The notes: generated from the sequence alone by a model not told the origin. Shown: positions 52,559-61,197, counted from the stretch's first letter. The stretch is DNA of 64,000 nucleotides from Actimicrobium sp. CCC2.4 (GCF_034347385.1 NZ_CP133777.1:2976001-3040000), one strand, 5' to 3'. Numbers and translations: made by a program.

Positions 52559-53166
52559 GGTCTAAAATCCTCGATTAGTGAGAGCGTCCACGGCTGGCCG
52601 ATGACCGCCTGGTATTCGATGCCGGTGTTTAACTCCTTTTGCCGGAATAGCGCTTTAGGTTGATTCCATCGAACCTCTGTACCGGCTGGATAGGCATACC
52701 GCAGCGGCGTGCCAATCGTCACATTGATGATGCCCGACGCATTCGATAGCGCGTCAGCCATGACCCGCACAACTTGCTGACCAAGGCCCGAACCGATGCC
52801 GATTAAATCACCAGCAAGCAATGTTTTCAGATACTGGTCGGACGTCGTAATTTGCAGCGTTATCGCTCCCGATAATGAAGAGGCATTCGTCGTCATCGCC
52901 CCGCGCATCGTGCCAAGCGGAACCGGCTGCGCAAGATTCCAAAGCGCAATCTGATTCGCAAATCCGTTCAGCGATTCAAGGAAGGCCACAGTCCTGTTCG
53001 CCGCCGAGTAATACTGGGGTACGCCAGTCAGATCGACCTCCCACAATGGCGAAGCGCCTTCAGTAGATTGCGATCCACCGAAAGCGCCACGGCTGACGAT
53101 GGCCTGATTCACTTTCTGCCAGCGGAATGTTGCCGCATCAAGATTCGGCCACTGAATCACGCTCAT
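52555..53166 (-). CDS. Distal tail protein following the tape measure
   Basis: 203 residues beginning MSVIQWPNLDAATFRWQKVN. Aromatic-rich beta pattern with WEVDLTGVPQYYSAANRTV and a C-terminal YQAVIGQPWTLSLIEDFRP, commonly seen in minor tail proteins after the tape measure (lambda M/GTA g12 position). Overlaps the tape measure stop and the next start by 4 nt each. No enzyme motif. Confidence 0.55.
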   Translation of the reverse strand: MSVIQWPNLDAATFRWQKVNQAIVSRGAFGGSQSTEGASPLWEVDLTGVPQYYSAANRTVAFLESLNGFANQIALWNLAQPVPLGTMRGAMTTNASSLSGAITLQITTSDQYLKTLLAGDLIGIGSGLGQQVVRVMADALSNASGIINVTIGTPLRYAYPAGTEVRWNQPKALFRQKELNTGIEYQAVIGQPWTLSLIEDFRP

Positions 53167-56100
53167 AGACGCCCCGCTCTCTGTAATGTATCGACCAGCT
53201 CGGCATTGCCTTGTTTGACAGCACGGTTAACCTCGGCGGCAACCTGGGCGCGATCCGACCGGGAATCAATGTTGATGGTTGGCGAGTAGTTGACCGACAC
53301 GCTGCCGCCAGACAGTTGATTGTTCGGTGTGACCGTGCCGCCCTGACTGCCCATCATCAAATAATCTTTACCAGCAACACTGAGCAATTCCGGGCCTAGT
53401 TCATTGACAGGATGAAGCGAGCCAGCAGACACGGAGCCACCAACAGCGCGACCAGCACCAAGGCCGTTGCTTACAAGACTGCCGGTTACGGCATTGGTAA
53501 TTCCCGTTGTACTTGGGCTGAATAAACTTCCAACCAATCCGAACAGGCTGGAAATTCCACTTGATCCACCTGACTTGCCGCCCATGAGACTCGAAATCAG
53601 GCTCTTCGCCTCGATCCGCGCAATGTCGGCAATGATTGAATTCACCAGTCCGCTAAACGACAGTTTCCCGGTTGAGATAAACGTCGTCAGTGCATCTTCC
53701 ATGCCTTGGAAGGCATTGGAAAACGCCGCCTCGGATTGCCCTGCCATGTTCTCGGCACTGGTCTTGTAGTTGGCGAATGCTTCCGTTGCACCATTAAGCC
53801 AATCTGCTTGCATGGCTTTTATATCATCCGTTTTTTTCCCGTATGCAGCCACTTCTTTGGCATAGGTATCGTTAGCGATTGCAAGGCCAGCGTCGTATTG
53901 CGCGCGCGTTATCTGATTGCGCGCCAGATCACCCTCAAGACCCTGCCGTGCGGTCGTCTGCTTGTCCTCGATCCGGCTGATACCGGACTGCGTATCTCGG
54001 AATTGCGTACCCTTGCCAATGCCTGATATTTCACGCGCATTTTGCAATGCAACCGTGTCGAGGTACGTTTTAGCAGCGACTTGCGCATCAATATAGGACT
54101 GCTCGATGCGCTTGATTGCAGCGGCTTCCTGAATGCTATTGATCGTTCTTGCAACCACAGCATCAGCTCGCGCCTTGTCGAGTTCGGCCCCGGCAATCAT
54201 GATCTTGCGGTCGTTGTCGATTCTGTCCTTACCGATCAATGTCTCTTGCTGAAGTCGTGCAATTTCATCCTGCAATGCTTTTTCCTGAGCACTTGCTGTC
54301 AGATTGATGAACCCTAGTTTCGAGGTGTAATAATCCTCTTCGCTAATCAGGCCAGCGCCACGCACTGCTTCCATGATTTGTTCCGCGCTGGTGTAGACAG
54401 AAATGGCGGCAGCCGATGAGCGCTTGATTTCCTCGACGTCATACGATAACTGGCCCTTGCCGATCTGCTTTTCCTGCGACTTTGGTGCTTTTTCCTCGAA
54501 CTGCTTTCTGATTCGGGCTTCTAATTCGGGCGTAAATGCTGCGCCAAGTTCCTTTTGGGCTTTCTTCAATTCAGCCGTCATTTTTTCTGATTTTGTGGAA
54601 TAGCTAACCATCCACTCGCCATAATTTTTGTTGCTTTTGTTTTGTGCATCCTTGGCTGTCTCGGTATTGAAGATACCGATCTTTTCCGTCAGTGCGCCGT
54701 ACTGCTTGCCGAGACTAGCGAGGATTGCCTGCCGTGAGACCATGCTCATTCCGGCATATTCCCCGGTGCCTGAATTCGCTTTGTCGATGTCCGAAACCAC
54801 CTTTGCCAGACGGTCTACTGCCGGGCTATTTGACTTGCTTTCAGGAATTCCAAGGCGAGCAAGGTTATTCCGGTCTTTCAGTTTTTCGATTTGCTTATCA
54901 AGGCTTGCGAGGATTTCATCGGTGCTGGCATCGGTCGATTTCAAGGCCATATCGTTGCCCTCTTTTGCCTTATTGCCGAATACCAGCCATGCAGTAGCTG
55001 CCGCACCAAGCAGGGTAATAATTAAGCCGATTGGACCACCAAAGAACGCCATTACGCCGCTTAGAATGCCCATTGCACGCGCCGCAAATGTCGCCGCTAC
55101 CGCCTGGGCATCTAGTGCCGCAGTTGCCGCAACAGCCGTGCGCGTTGCCGTAGTTGATGCCACCGCTTGAGCCGATAGCGCAATAGCGTGTAATTCTGCT
55201 GCCGCCGCCGCCCGCGCTTGAGCCGGAATCAATCCGTTGGTCACGATAGCCAGTGCCGCCGCACCCTCTGCCGCCAGAACAGCCGAGCGCAATTCATTGA
55301 CGCGAGCGGTTGCTAATGTCAGCGAGCTAGCCATTGCTCCGGTATTTGCGCGGGTCTCGGCCAGCTTTGCGGCTGCGATCACAGCCGCCGCCTCGGTCGA
55401 GGTAACCGCTGCTTGCAATGATGATGCTGCAAGGACGGCATTAGCCGCGCTTAATCTGTAAGTTGACGCTATCCATCCTTCCAAAAATACCGCGATCTTT
55501 GCCGCGGTCAGTGTGCTGACCACCCCCATTAGCAAAGTGAGATTTTTCGCAAGCAAATCAATCCCGCCGATCAGCAATGAAACCGTGCCATTGGATTGCG
55601 CCTGTACTGCAGTGAATTCCATCACATTGTTTTTCAGCACAGTGAAAGCGCCGCTTACTGTCTGCACTTGCTTGCCTTCCTCGCGTAGCTTTTCAAGCGC
55701 TTTCGGCAAAACATCAGCCATAATTTTTGACGTAATGAGGCCATCGGTCGCCATTTGCTTCAGTGCGCCGACCGGAACCCCGATCCCATCCGCAAGCGCC
55801 AGCATCAGACGCGGAGCCGCTTCATTGACCGCGTTAAATTCCTCGCCGCGCAATGTGCCGGATGCGAATGATTGCGACAGTTGAAGCATTGCCGACCCCG
55901 CCTCTGCCGCCGTCGCCCCGGATACTTTGAGAGCAAGATTTACTGTTTCGGTAATGTCGGCAACCTGCGTCTGCGACACACCGAGTTCCCTCGTACCGTT
56001 TGCGATCCGCGCATAGAGGACGCCAGTTGCGCCAAGATCGACTTGTGCAGTAGTAGCGATCCGCTTTACATCAGCCAGTGCAATGTTGTACTCGCGAGTC

Positions 56101-56333
56101 GAAAGGGTCGCCAGTTTTAACTGCGCGGTGAATTTTGCATACTCGTCCGACATTTTTATTATTTGCGACAGGCCAGCGCCAAGGCCAATTGAAGCCAATG
56201 CGACTTTGGCGACATCGGCTGCGCGACTAATACCTGCCGTAGTATTGTTAACTACACGACGAGCGCCATCCATGTCCCTTTGCAATCGGGCGATGTCACC
56301 GCGAAGGCGGATCTCAAGGTCTCCAACGATCAT
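53163..56333 (-). CDS. Tail tape measure protein
   Basis: 1056 residues. The N-terminal TMP_3-like domain (ARLQRDMDGARRVVNNT, LSQSFASGTLRGEEFNAVNE, GALKQMATDGLITSKIM), long Ala-rich helices, a hydrophobic stretch MGILSGVMAFFGGPIGLIIT near residue 430, coiled-coil middle, and a lambda-type C-terminal end (EDALTTFISTGKLSFSGLVN, then a Gly/Ser-rich region). Sets tail length and is ejected with DNA. A terminator-like hairpin precedes its start by 12 nt. Confidence 0.88.
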   Translation of the reverse strand: MIVGDLEIRLRGDIARLQRDMDGARRVVNNTTAGISRAADVAKVALASIGLGAGLSQIIKMSDEYAKFTAQLKLATLSTREYNIALADVKRIATTAQVDLGATGVLYARIANGTRELGVSQTQVADITETVNLALKVSGATAAEAGSAMLQLSQSFASGTLRGEEFNAVNEAAPRLMLALADGIGVPVGALKQMATDGLITSKIMADVLPKALEKLREEGKQVQTVSGAFTVLKNNVMEFTAVQAQSNGTVSLLIGGIDLLAKNLTLLMGVVSTLTAAKIAVFLEGWIASTYRLSAANAVLAASSLQAAVTSTEAAAVIAAAKLAETRANTGAMASSLTLATARVNELRSAVLAAEGAAALAIVTNGLIPAQARAAAAAELHAIALSAQAVASTTATRTAVAATAALDAQAVAATFAARAMGILSGVMAFFGGPIGLIITLLGAAATAWLVFGNKAKEGNDMALKSTDASTDEILASLDKQIEKLKDRNNLARLGIPESKSNSPAVDRLAKVVSDIDKANSGTGEYAGMSMVSRQAILASLGKQYGALTEKIGIFNTETAKDAQNKSNKNYGEWMVSYSTKSEKMTAELKKAQKELGAAFTPELEARIRKQFEEKAPKSQEKQIGKGQLSYDVEEIKRSSAAAISVYTSAEQIMEAVRGAGLISEEDYYTSKLGFINLTASAQEKALQDEIARLQQETLIGKDRIDNDRKIMIAGAELDKARADAVVARTINSIQEAAAIKRIEQSYIDAQVAAKTYLDTVALQNAREISGIGKGTQFRDTQSGISRIEDKQTTARQGLEGDLARNQITRAQYDAGLAIANDTYAKEVAAYGKKTDDIKAMQADWLNGATEAFANYKTSAENMAGQSEAAFSNAFQGMEDALTTFISTGKLSFSGLVNSIIADIARIEAKSLISSLMGGKSGGSSGISSLFGLVGSLFSPSTTGITNAVTGSLVSNGLGAGRAVGGSVSAGSLHPVNELGPELLSVAGKDYLMMGSQGGTVTPNNQLSGGSVSVNYSPTINIDSRSDRAQVAAEVNRAVKQGNAELVDTLQRAGRL

Positions 56334-56345
56334 GCAACCCCCAAT

Positions 56346-56367
56346 AAAAAACCACCCAAAGGTGGCT
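56346..56367. terminator. Hairpin with T-tracts ahead of the tape measure gene
   Basis: Stem CCACC/GGTGG with loop CAAA; on the minus strand it is followed by TTTTTTATT and on the plus strand by TATATTTTTT, so it may act both ways. It separates the lipoprotein gene (end 56403) from the tape measure start (56333). Confidence 0.55.
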
Positions 56368-56402
56368 ATATTTTTTGAAATTTCTATTTCCTACTGCGAA
56401 AA

Positions 56403-56741
56403 CTACCTACACATTTTTGTCCATGTAGTGTCGAAATCACCCGCTGGCATATCTGCTTTTAAAACTGTAAGTTCAGTTCCAACTGAGATATACCGCTGAA
56501 ATCCAACGAATCCACCGAAGCTATTTTTTGAATTTACTTCGCCGCATGGCGCGCCAGCTTTTCCAATAAATTGATTCCTAAATTCTGCCGAATCCGGGTC
56601 TTTCAGCTTTGCTTTAACGTAGCGCTCGCCAAGCATTTTCAGATTTGCGTTAAGTTCATTTTCCTTTTGCGCATCTGATTTTCCACATCCAGAAATGAAT
56701 ATGGCAGCTACTACTGCAATCAATAAAAATGGTCTGCGCAA
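56403..56741 (-). CDS. Small lipoprotein, probable prophage cargo gene
   Basis: 112 residues. Signal and lipobox LLIAVVAAIFISGCGKS (Cys19), then a charged helix and RYVKAKLKDPDSAEFRNQ, CGEVNSKNSFGGFVGFQRYI, a pattern seen in small bacterial lipoproteins of unknown role. It lies between tail chaperone and tape measure genes, where lambda-like phages have no gene, so it is likely a cargo (moron) gene, perhaps expressed in the lysogen and altering the cell envelope. Confidence 0.7.
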   Translation of the reverse strand: MRRPFLLIAVVAAIFISGCGKSDAQKENELNANLKMLGERYVKAKLKDPDSAEFRNQFIGKAGAPCGEVNSKNSFGGFVGFQRYISVGTELTVLKADMPAGDFDTTWTKMCR

Positions 56742-56816
56742 GATGATTCCCCTTTGTTGTCATTTGGAAACCATACACCATCAATCCAAAAAATACGTAA
56801 ATCTTGCGCTGCAACT

Positions 56817-57011
56817 CTACCCAACTACCGTCATGCCGGTTCCAGCAAGCGGAAACTTTCCGGCCTTCTCAAATGCAAAGATGCCGATATCGAACATCGA
56901 AACTACATTTTCAGGTGTTAAGTTATGCTCGATGGCGTAGTTTTTAATCATTGCTGCCGCGCACTCTAAATTTTTTGGAGTGAAGTCATCCGAAGTAATA
57001 TTTTTAATCAT
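56817..57011 (-). CDS. Small hypothetical cargo protein
   Basis: 64 residues, MIKNITSDDFTPKNLECAAAMIKNYAIEHN-type helical acidic protein, shown here by its first and last parts: start MIKNITSDDF, end LAGTGMTVVG. AAGGTG lies 7 nt before the ATG. No recognised family. Lower GC than the tail genes; part of the same cargo region. Confidence 0.5.
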   Translation of the reverse strand: MIKNITSDDFTPKNLECAAAMIKNYAIEHNLTPENVVSMFDIGIFAFEKAGKFPLAGTGMTVVG

Positions 57012-57136
57012 GAAAGCACCTTATGGCTAATACAAAAATAGAAGAAACCGGTATCTGCATCATGCAAATCATGACGCAGAAACGAGCGATCCTGACGAGG
57101 CCCAAGACCCCTTCTATGCGCGGGAGTATTTAGTGA

Positions 57137-57349
57137 CTACTGCTCATCCTTGGGTACGAAGCGCATCCAGTAAGGTATCGGCCAACTAAATACAAGATCG
57201 CGCCATGCGTTGTTCAGCCCGTAGCGCCATGCATGTTGCAGGAATCCAATGATTAAAGTTGCAATCAAGCCTACAAAAAAATAGCCCGCCAAAGTCCACA
57301 AGGATTTGTAATGCTCGAAAAAATCGATCTGCTTGCCATCGCGCACCCA
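57137..57349 (-). CDS. Possible small membrane protein antisense to the 57311 gene
   Basis: An uninterrupted minus-strand frame ends at 57137 and extends far upstream. The part outside the plus-strand gene has a good membrane helix (LWTLAGYFFVGLIATLIIGF) and a coherent tail (DLVFSWPIPYWMRFVPKDEQ). A GTG near 57349 could start a protein of about 70 residues. Most of the longer frame is probably a shadow of the plus-strand gene. I report it as a possibility only. Confidence 0.25.
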   Translation of the reverse strand, partial: WVRDGKQIDFFEHYKSLWTLAGYFFVGLIATLIIGFLQHAWRYGLNNAWRDLVFSWPIPYWMRFVPKDEQ

Positions 57350-57721
57350 TGGCTTTTGTCCTTGGCTTTCCTTGTTCTCGGTGCCCTGCTCGGGTCGCAA
57401 CTCAATTACTGGCGCGGATTGATGTTGGCCAGAAGGACTGAATTCAACAATGTCGCCGACCCACTGCGTGCCGGGCTGCTGGCTGAGCGTCGCAGCATCA
57501 AGGTCGGACACAGTCGCCCTGATGCCGATAAGCTCGATTTGCTGGGTTGCATTATGAGCAAGCAGTACCGGAAAGGCTACAACGCTGCCCGTGCCAAATA
57601 TCAGCAGGCACGCAAGGAGTGCGTGATGCAAGAGCCTGAATATGGCAGCCTCAGTTATTCCGAAACCGCGCATATCGAAGCGGCTATTGACGGACTGTTG
57701 AGGTATATGGTTCGACGGTAA
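57311..57721 (+). CDS. Plus-strand hypothetical membrane-anchored protein in the prophage
   Basis: 136 residues. AAGGA lies 7 nt before the ATG. An N-terminal helix (PWLLSLAFLVLGALLGSQL) is followed by a cytoplasmic-type part: RRTEFNNVADPLRAGLLAER, KQYRKGYNAARAKYQQARKE and YSETAHIEAAIDGLLRYMVR. Proteins with this layout (EFN..ADP..., then a Lys/Arg helix, then a closing LRY..RR) recur in prophage regions. Opposite to the late operon, so it needs its own promoter; a cargo gene. Confidence 0.6.
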   Translation: MLEKIDLLAIAHPWLLSLAFLVLGALLGSQLNYWRGLMLARRTEFNNVADPLRAGLLAERRSIKVGHSRPDADKLDLLGCIMSKQYRKGYNAARAKYQQARKECVMQEPEYGSLSYSETAHIEAAIDGLLRYMVRR

Positions 57722-57789
57722 TTTCATATCACCCCTTTGTAGTAAATGATTTTTCAGCAAAAAATCGGAATACGACCCTGGACGGCTGC

Positions 57790-57894
57790 CTACCACCAGC
57801 GCACCGCATTGAGAATATTGGCCGCTTGCCATATCAAAATACAACTCGTGACTAGTGCCCATATCAGCACTAGGCGGGAAGTTGGAATCTGCAT
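57790..57894 (-). CDS. 34-residue membrane peptide
   Basis: MQIPTSRLVLIWALVTSCIL then IWQAANILNAVRWW and TAG. One hydrophobic helix, AAGGAC 8 nt before the ATG, in the cargo region after the tail-chaperone terminator. Too small for family recognition; could be a small phage membrane protein or a chance frame. Confidence 0.4.
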   Translation of the reverse strand: MQIPTSRLVLIWALVTSCILIWQAANILNAVRWW

Positions 57895-57970
57895 AATCAA
57901 GTCCTTCACTGCCTGTATGGCTAGGCTATAATTCATTCATGTTCTTTCGTATTCCTGTACGACTGAAATA

Positions 57971-58006
57971 AAAAAGCCCTGACGTTTGCTGCGTTCAGGG
58001 CTTTTT
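57971..58006. terminator. Bidirectional terminator after the tail chaperone frame
   Basis: 12-bp stem AAAAAGCCCTGA (57971-57982) / TCAGGGCTTTTT (57995-58006). It provides a T-tract on both strands and lies 3 nt after the stop of the GT frame (58009), separating it from the cargo genes. Confidence 0.8.
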
Positions 58007-58008
58007 GC

Positions 58009-58452
58009 TTAATTCAAAAAAGTATCGATCTTGCGCTGCAACTCAGCCTGGTGGATATTTGCAGCATCTCTCGAATCACCCCACGGCGCCGGGCAATTCG
58101 GCTTTTCAGCCTGCTGCGATGAATGCAGATACTCCCGCGAGAGTCGGCGCAATAATCGCGCTTCCCATGCGGTCAAGACAGTGCCGGTATTGTCCTGCCA
58201 CGCCCTGATTTCAGAATGCGACAGTGGAGAGTCACCCATGCCACCAGACATAATCGGCCCTGCTTCGTACAAGTAGCCGATGAGGTAATCACATGCCGTA
58301 ATCGTCGGATAGCTCGGTGTTACTCCACTGTCGAGGACCACCTGAATCCGTGTTTTCTGACGTTTGCCAGCGGCATCCTCCGGTGCTGCATGAAGCCATG
58401 CGACGTGCCGGATATAGAGCGCTAAACTTTCGCCGGCTTCAACGTAAAATTT
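58009..58452 (-). CDS. Tail assembly chaperone T part, read by -1 frameshift from G (GT fusion)
   Basis: The frame is open from the slip site AAATTTT (58446-58452) to TGA/TAA at 58009. It continues from the upstream G protein as YVEAGESLALYIRHVAWLHA, then a charged linker, and YLIGYLYEAGPIMSGGMGD, SHSEIRAWQDNTGTVLTAWE and RRLSREYLHSS. No ribosome-supported independent start was found before 58341. The layout equals the lambda G/GT chaperone pair that folds tape measure and tail tube. The fused product is inferred from frame continuity and slip heptamer. Confidence 0.65.
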   Translation of the reverse strand, partial: KFYVEAGESLALYIRHVAWLHAAPEDAAGKRQKTRIQVVLDSGVTPSYPTITACDYLIGYLYEAGPIMSGGMGDSPLSHSEIRAWQDNTGTVLTAWEARLLRRLSREYLHSSQQAEKPNCPAPWGDSRDAANIHQAELQRKIDTFLN

Positions 58453-58838
58453 GCGAGGTCTTCCGATGCTTTGAGGATTTGCTCACGGATCGGCGGGTTA
58501 ATTGTACAAAGCCGGATTGCACCCGCTGCGGTGAAATCGTCGCTGATGCCGCGCCAGCCGATGACGCGGATCGCCACCAGTTCGGTGCTGAAATCAATGT
58601 CTTCCTCGATGCTACGCGATACCGATTTCTTGCCGCGCTTTTCGTTCATCTCATCAAAGACGCGCCGCGCATTCAATGATTTACGCGTGAAGTCCATCAC
58701 TGCGGCAGCGTGTGCGCCGATGACGGTCAAGAAAATGCCAGTGCATTTTCCGGTCGCGTAGTCGGTCACCTCAAATTCGAAGCCAGCCTCGCAGTTTTTG
58801 GTAACGTCCAGGTCGTTGAGTGAAAATAATTTAGTCAT
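58422..58838 (-). CDS. Tail assembly chaperone G-like protein
   Basis: 138 residues. Begins MTKLFSLNDLDV and includes FEVTDYATGKCTGIFLTVIG and a C-terminal helical region, ending LKPAKV. Its position right after the tail tube and before the GT extension identifies it. Near its 3' end the codons GCA AAT TTT form an in-phase A AAT TTT slippery site; the -1 frame is open from there through 58009. Confidence 0.7.
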   Translation of the reverse strand: MTKLFSLNDLDVTKNCEAGFEFEVTDYATGKCTGIFLTVIGAHAAAVMDFTRKSLNARRVFDEMNEKRGKKSVSRSIEEDIDFSTELVAIRVIGWRGISDDFTAAGAIRLCTINPPIREQILKASEDLANFTLKPAKV

Positions 58839-58945
58839 GATTGTTCTTTCGCGGAGTTAAAAATGCCCGTGTCCAGCCCGCCCGCCCCGCGAAAGGCGAA
58901 GCGTGCCGGATCGGTGCTAGGTAGTGGCCGAGGCCGTGTTTAGAG

Positions 58946-59389
58946 TTAAGCGCCGGTGATCGAATCGGTCTGGCGCAGCAATGTGAATGCGCCTTGGACA
59001 ATGTTATCCACCGTCCCGTTGTTCTCGACGTACTGCATCACTTGGGCGGTGAAATAGCGGATTGTGCCGTCCTGCTTGAGCAGTTTGAAGGCATAAATAT
59101 CGTAGCTTTTGGCACCAGTGTTGATGATGATCTGACCAGCATCTACCTCATCCCATCCGCAGACGAATTCGGCATTTGACAAGGTGTACGATGCTTTTTT
59201 CTGTGTCTGCTGCTGTGCGCCGATTGGTGCATGAGTGGCGGTGTTATAGGCGCGACCGAGAACGCTGCCGATGTCCGTAACTTCTCCGACCTCAGCCCAT
59301 GTAAGTGCGGCAAAACCGGTGCTGTCCATCGTCGTTGGCAATGCTGCCGATACAAAAATCTTGCTACCGGCGACTGTATGTGTAGACAT
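58946..59389 (-). CDS. Major tail tube protein
   Basis: 147 residues of beta-rich sequence: SKIFVSAALPTTMDSTGFAA, WAEVGEVTDIGSVLGRAYNT and AFTLLRQTDSITG, typical of siphophage tube proteins near this length. AAGGAAACAC lies before the ATG, and a terminator-like hairpin 19 nt upstream. Forms the hexameric rings of the tail. Confidence 0.75.
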   Translation of the reverse strand: MSTHTVAGSKIFVSAALPTTMDSTGFAALTWAEVGEVTDIGSVLGRAYNTATHAPIGAQQQTQKKASYTLSNAEFVCGWDEVDAGQIIINTGAKSYDIYAFKLLKQDGTIRYFTAQVMQYVENNGTVDNIVQGAFTLLRQTDSITGA

Positions 59390-59408
59390 TGTGTTTCCTT
59401 TTTGACGT

Positions 59409-59444
59409 AAAAAAGCCCGCTCGCGGATGCGATACGGGCGGGCT
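59409..59444 (-). terminator. Hairpin with T-tract ahead of the tail tube gene
   Basis: Minus-strand stem AGCCCGC/GCGGGCT around a 17-nt loop, followed by TTTTTT. It lies between the DUF3168-like gene and the tail tube start. Confidence 0.6.
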
Positions 59445-59464
59445 GATGAATCTGTGGGTTGCGG

Positions 59465-59869
59465 TTAATTCGGCTCGGTGAAAATCACTTTGAAATCACG
59501 CGACTGTTCGTAAATCTCCGTTTCCGGGTCAGACATATCCGGTCCGACTAGATCTCGTGTAACGGCCCGTACAGGCACGCCAGCGATCACGCCGGTATGT
59601 GCGCCAGCGCCAAGTCGTGCGGCCTGTAGAAGCGCTTTCTGCGACCCGTAGGTTTTGGTTAATGCGGTTACCTGAACGCGGGTAGTGACAAGCACCGTCG
59701 ATTCGGTGAGGCCGGTCGTCAATCGCTCGACGCGGCTGACCTCGGAGAGTTGGAGTAGCGGTAACGCTGAACCCTGCGGCACGATCCCGGCAAAGACGCG
59801 CTGACCGACAATTGCAGTAACGGCGGCATCAGCCAGCAGTAATGCGCGAATGACTTTGATTGCGCTCAT
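59465..59869 (-). CDS. DUF3168-like tail completion protein
   Basis: 134 residues. IKVIRALLLADAAVTAIVGQ, VFAGIVPQGSALPLLQLSEV and a C-terminal YEQSRDFKVIF match the tail terminator/DUF3168 group (HK97 gp10-11 neighbourhood). Caps the tail before head joining. Overlaps the preceding gene by 4 nt. Confidence 0.7.
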   Translation of the reverse strand: MSAIKVIRALLLADAAVTAIVGQRVFAGIVPQGSALPLLQLSEVSRVERLTTGLTESTVLVTTRVQVTALTKTYGSQKALLQAARLGAGAHTGVIAGVPVRAVTRDLVGPDMSDPETEIYEQSRDFKVIFTEPN

Positions 59870-60360
59870 TCGACTGGCTCCGGATCTGGCGTATTGATAC
59901 CGGCAAGCGTCAGCTTTTTGCGTATTTGCGCAGTCACGGCGAGGATTGCGGCAGGAACTTTGGTATCCAGTGCGGGGCGTATGAACGGTTTCGCGGGAAA
60001 GCCGGGGTGAGGATTAGCCGATGGGTTGCGCCCACTGCGAACCGACGCGCCTTTTCTGGTGCTGTGCGCCTGAACGCCGAATTCGATCATGTGCGCGTAG
60101 AACGCTTTCTTGTTGCCGACTCGCAGCGAGCTGGTAACTGTGCCGCCCTTGGCATTGGTCGAGACTTTCACGCTGCGCCGTAGGTCGCCACTGTCGCGCA
60201 GACCTTGTGCGTCAATATTTTGGCGAACCTCATCGCGGAATACGTTGGCACCCTGACGCAATGCCGAACGCATGATATTTTTTTCAACCTTGGCGCTCAA
60301 TGTTTGCAGGAATGCGTCTAGCTCACGACCGCCGCGAATATTCTCGTTATCCGTCGCCAT
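59866..60360 (-). CDS. HK97 gp10-family tail/neck protein
   Basis: 164 residues. GRELDAFLQTLSAKVEKNIM, RQGANVFRDEVRQNI, YAHMIEFGVQAHSTRKG and PAKPFIRPALD are characteristic of the HK97 gp10 family (the EFG and P..PF.RPA landmarks). Structural neck or tail completion component. Shares one base with the preceding gene's stop. Confidence 0.8.
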   Translation of the reverse strand: MATDNENIRGGRELDAFLQTLSAKVEKNIMRSALRQGANVFRDEVRQNIDAQGLRDSGDLRRSVKVSTNAKGGTVTSSLRVGNKKAFYAHMIEFGVQAHSTRKGASVRSGRNPSANPHPGFPAKPFIRPALDTKVPAAILAVTAQIRKKLTLAGINTPDPEPVE

Positions 60361-60704
60361 TACGCGCCTCCTGTTGAGTATTCTTCGACCATCAGTTCAA
60401 TCCCCTCGCGCCGTCCAATTTCAGCAGGACCGGCAATAACCTGCATGGTCATGCCCCGCTCGATGATGATGACGCGCATGTCACTGGTAATCCCGGAGCG
60501 ATAACGCATCCGAATACGTGCTGGTCGTGTGGCTGTACGGATAACGTCTGATTGTGTTTCTGACTTGCTCGGCAATACGTCCTGCACTTCAGCCCAGACT
60601 GTCGCAACCTCGACCCACGTTATTTCCCCGCCCCCGTAGCCGTCATCCGCGCCGACCTGCTTACGCTCGATACGGATTCGTCGGTCCAGTATTCCGGCAA
60701 TCAT
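60360..60704 (-). CDS. Head-tail joining (head closure) protein
   Basis: 114 residues. AGILDRRIRIERKQVGADDG, EVATVWAEVQDVLPSKSET and ARIRMRYRSGITSDMRVI are typical of the phage head-tail joining family (LR.RI.I....D..GG....W.....WA.V). Closes the connector after DNA packaging. Coupled to its neighbours by overlapping start and stop codons. Confidence 0.8.
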   Translation of the reverse strand: MIAGILDRRIRIERKQVGADDGYGGGEITWVEVATVWAEVQDVLPSKSETQSDVIRTATRPARIRMRYRSGITSDMRVIIIERGMTMQVIAGPAEIGRREGIELMVEEYSTGGA

Positions 60705-61027
60705 TAGATAGCCATCCCAAGCCGGTATTGCTGCATCAGCATGCGGGAGCCGCTCGGCATATCAGCGACACGCATGACGGTTGTTACATCCTCGCGGTGC
60801 GCGTAGAGGTGTCCGGTAATAAGCAGGATCGCAGCGGTGATGCCGTCATTGATAACGATGCCGGTCGTGTCAGTGCCTTGCGCGGTAGCGTCGGCATAAA
60901 TAGCCCGCTCCATAAAATTTGATGCCGTCAGTTCTGCGGCGCCGAGATAAACGGCAATAATGGAATCCTCATCCGACCCGTCAACACGCAGATGGATTTT
61001 TGCGGCGTCCAGAGTCGTGATTGTCAT
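60704..61027 (-). CDS. Head-tail connector protein (HK97 gp6-like)
   Basis: 107 residues. ITTLDAAKIHLRVDGSDEDS, IAVYLGAAELTASNFMER and ILLITGHLYAHREDVT fit the gp6/YqbG connector family (L...K.hLRVD...DD..I...L.AA...v). Forms the ring below the portal. The ATG shares one base with the stop of the 56-residue gene. Confidence 0.8.
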   Translation of the reverse strand: MTITTLDAAKIHLRVDGSDEDSIIAVYLGAAELTASNFMERAIYADATAQGTDTTGIVINDGITAAILLITGHLYAHREDVTTVMRVADMPSGSRMLMQQYRLGMAI

Positions 61028-61197
61028 TATTCAGCCCTAGCGGATTTAACCGCGTCGATATTCAAATCCAGCATACCGTTAGAAAATCCAATTTCTGCGT
61101 CAGACAACGGCAGCACGACTACCTCGCCAGCCTTGCCGAAGCCACAGTCACAAAGCACAAGTGCCTCGACTGATTCACTCTGTTTTTTAGTCGCCAT
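61027..61197 (-). CDS. 56-residue phage protein between capsid and connector genes
   Basis: Starts MATKKQSESVEALVLCDCGF, with further acidic and hydrophobic alternation (LPLSDAEIGFSNGMLDL) and ends VKSARAE with TAA overlapping the connector ATG. GAGGA lies 7 nt before the ATG. Short proteins at this position occur in several HK97-like phages. Function unknown; perhaps a capsid accessory protein. Confidence 0.6.
   Translation of the reverse strand: MATKKQSESVEALVLCDCGFGKAGEVVVLPLSDAEIGFSNGMLDLNIDAVKSARAE

Noticed and set aside
57137-57862. 241-codon minus-strand frame in full length
   Set aside because: Most of it is antisense to the better supported 57311-57721 gene; only its 3' part is kept as a low-confidence possibility.
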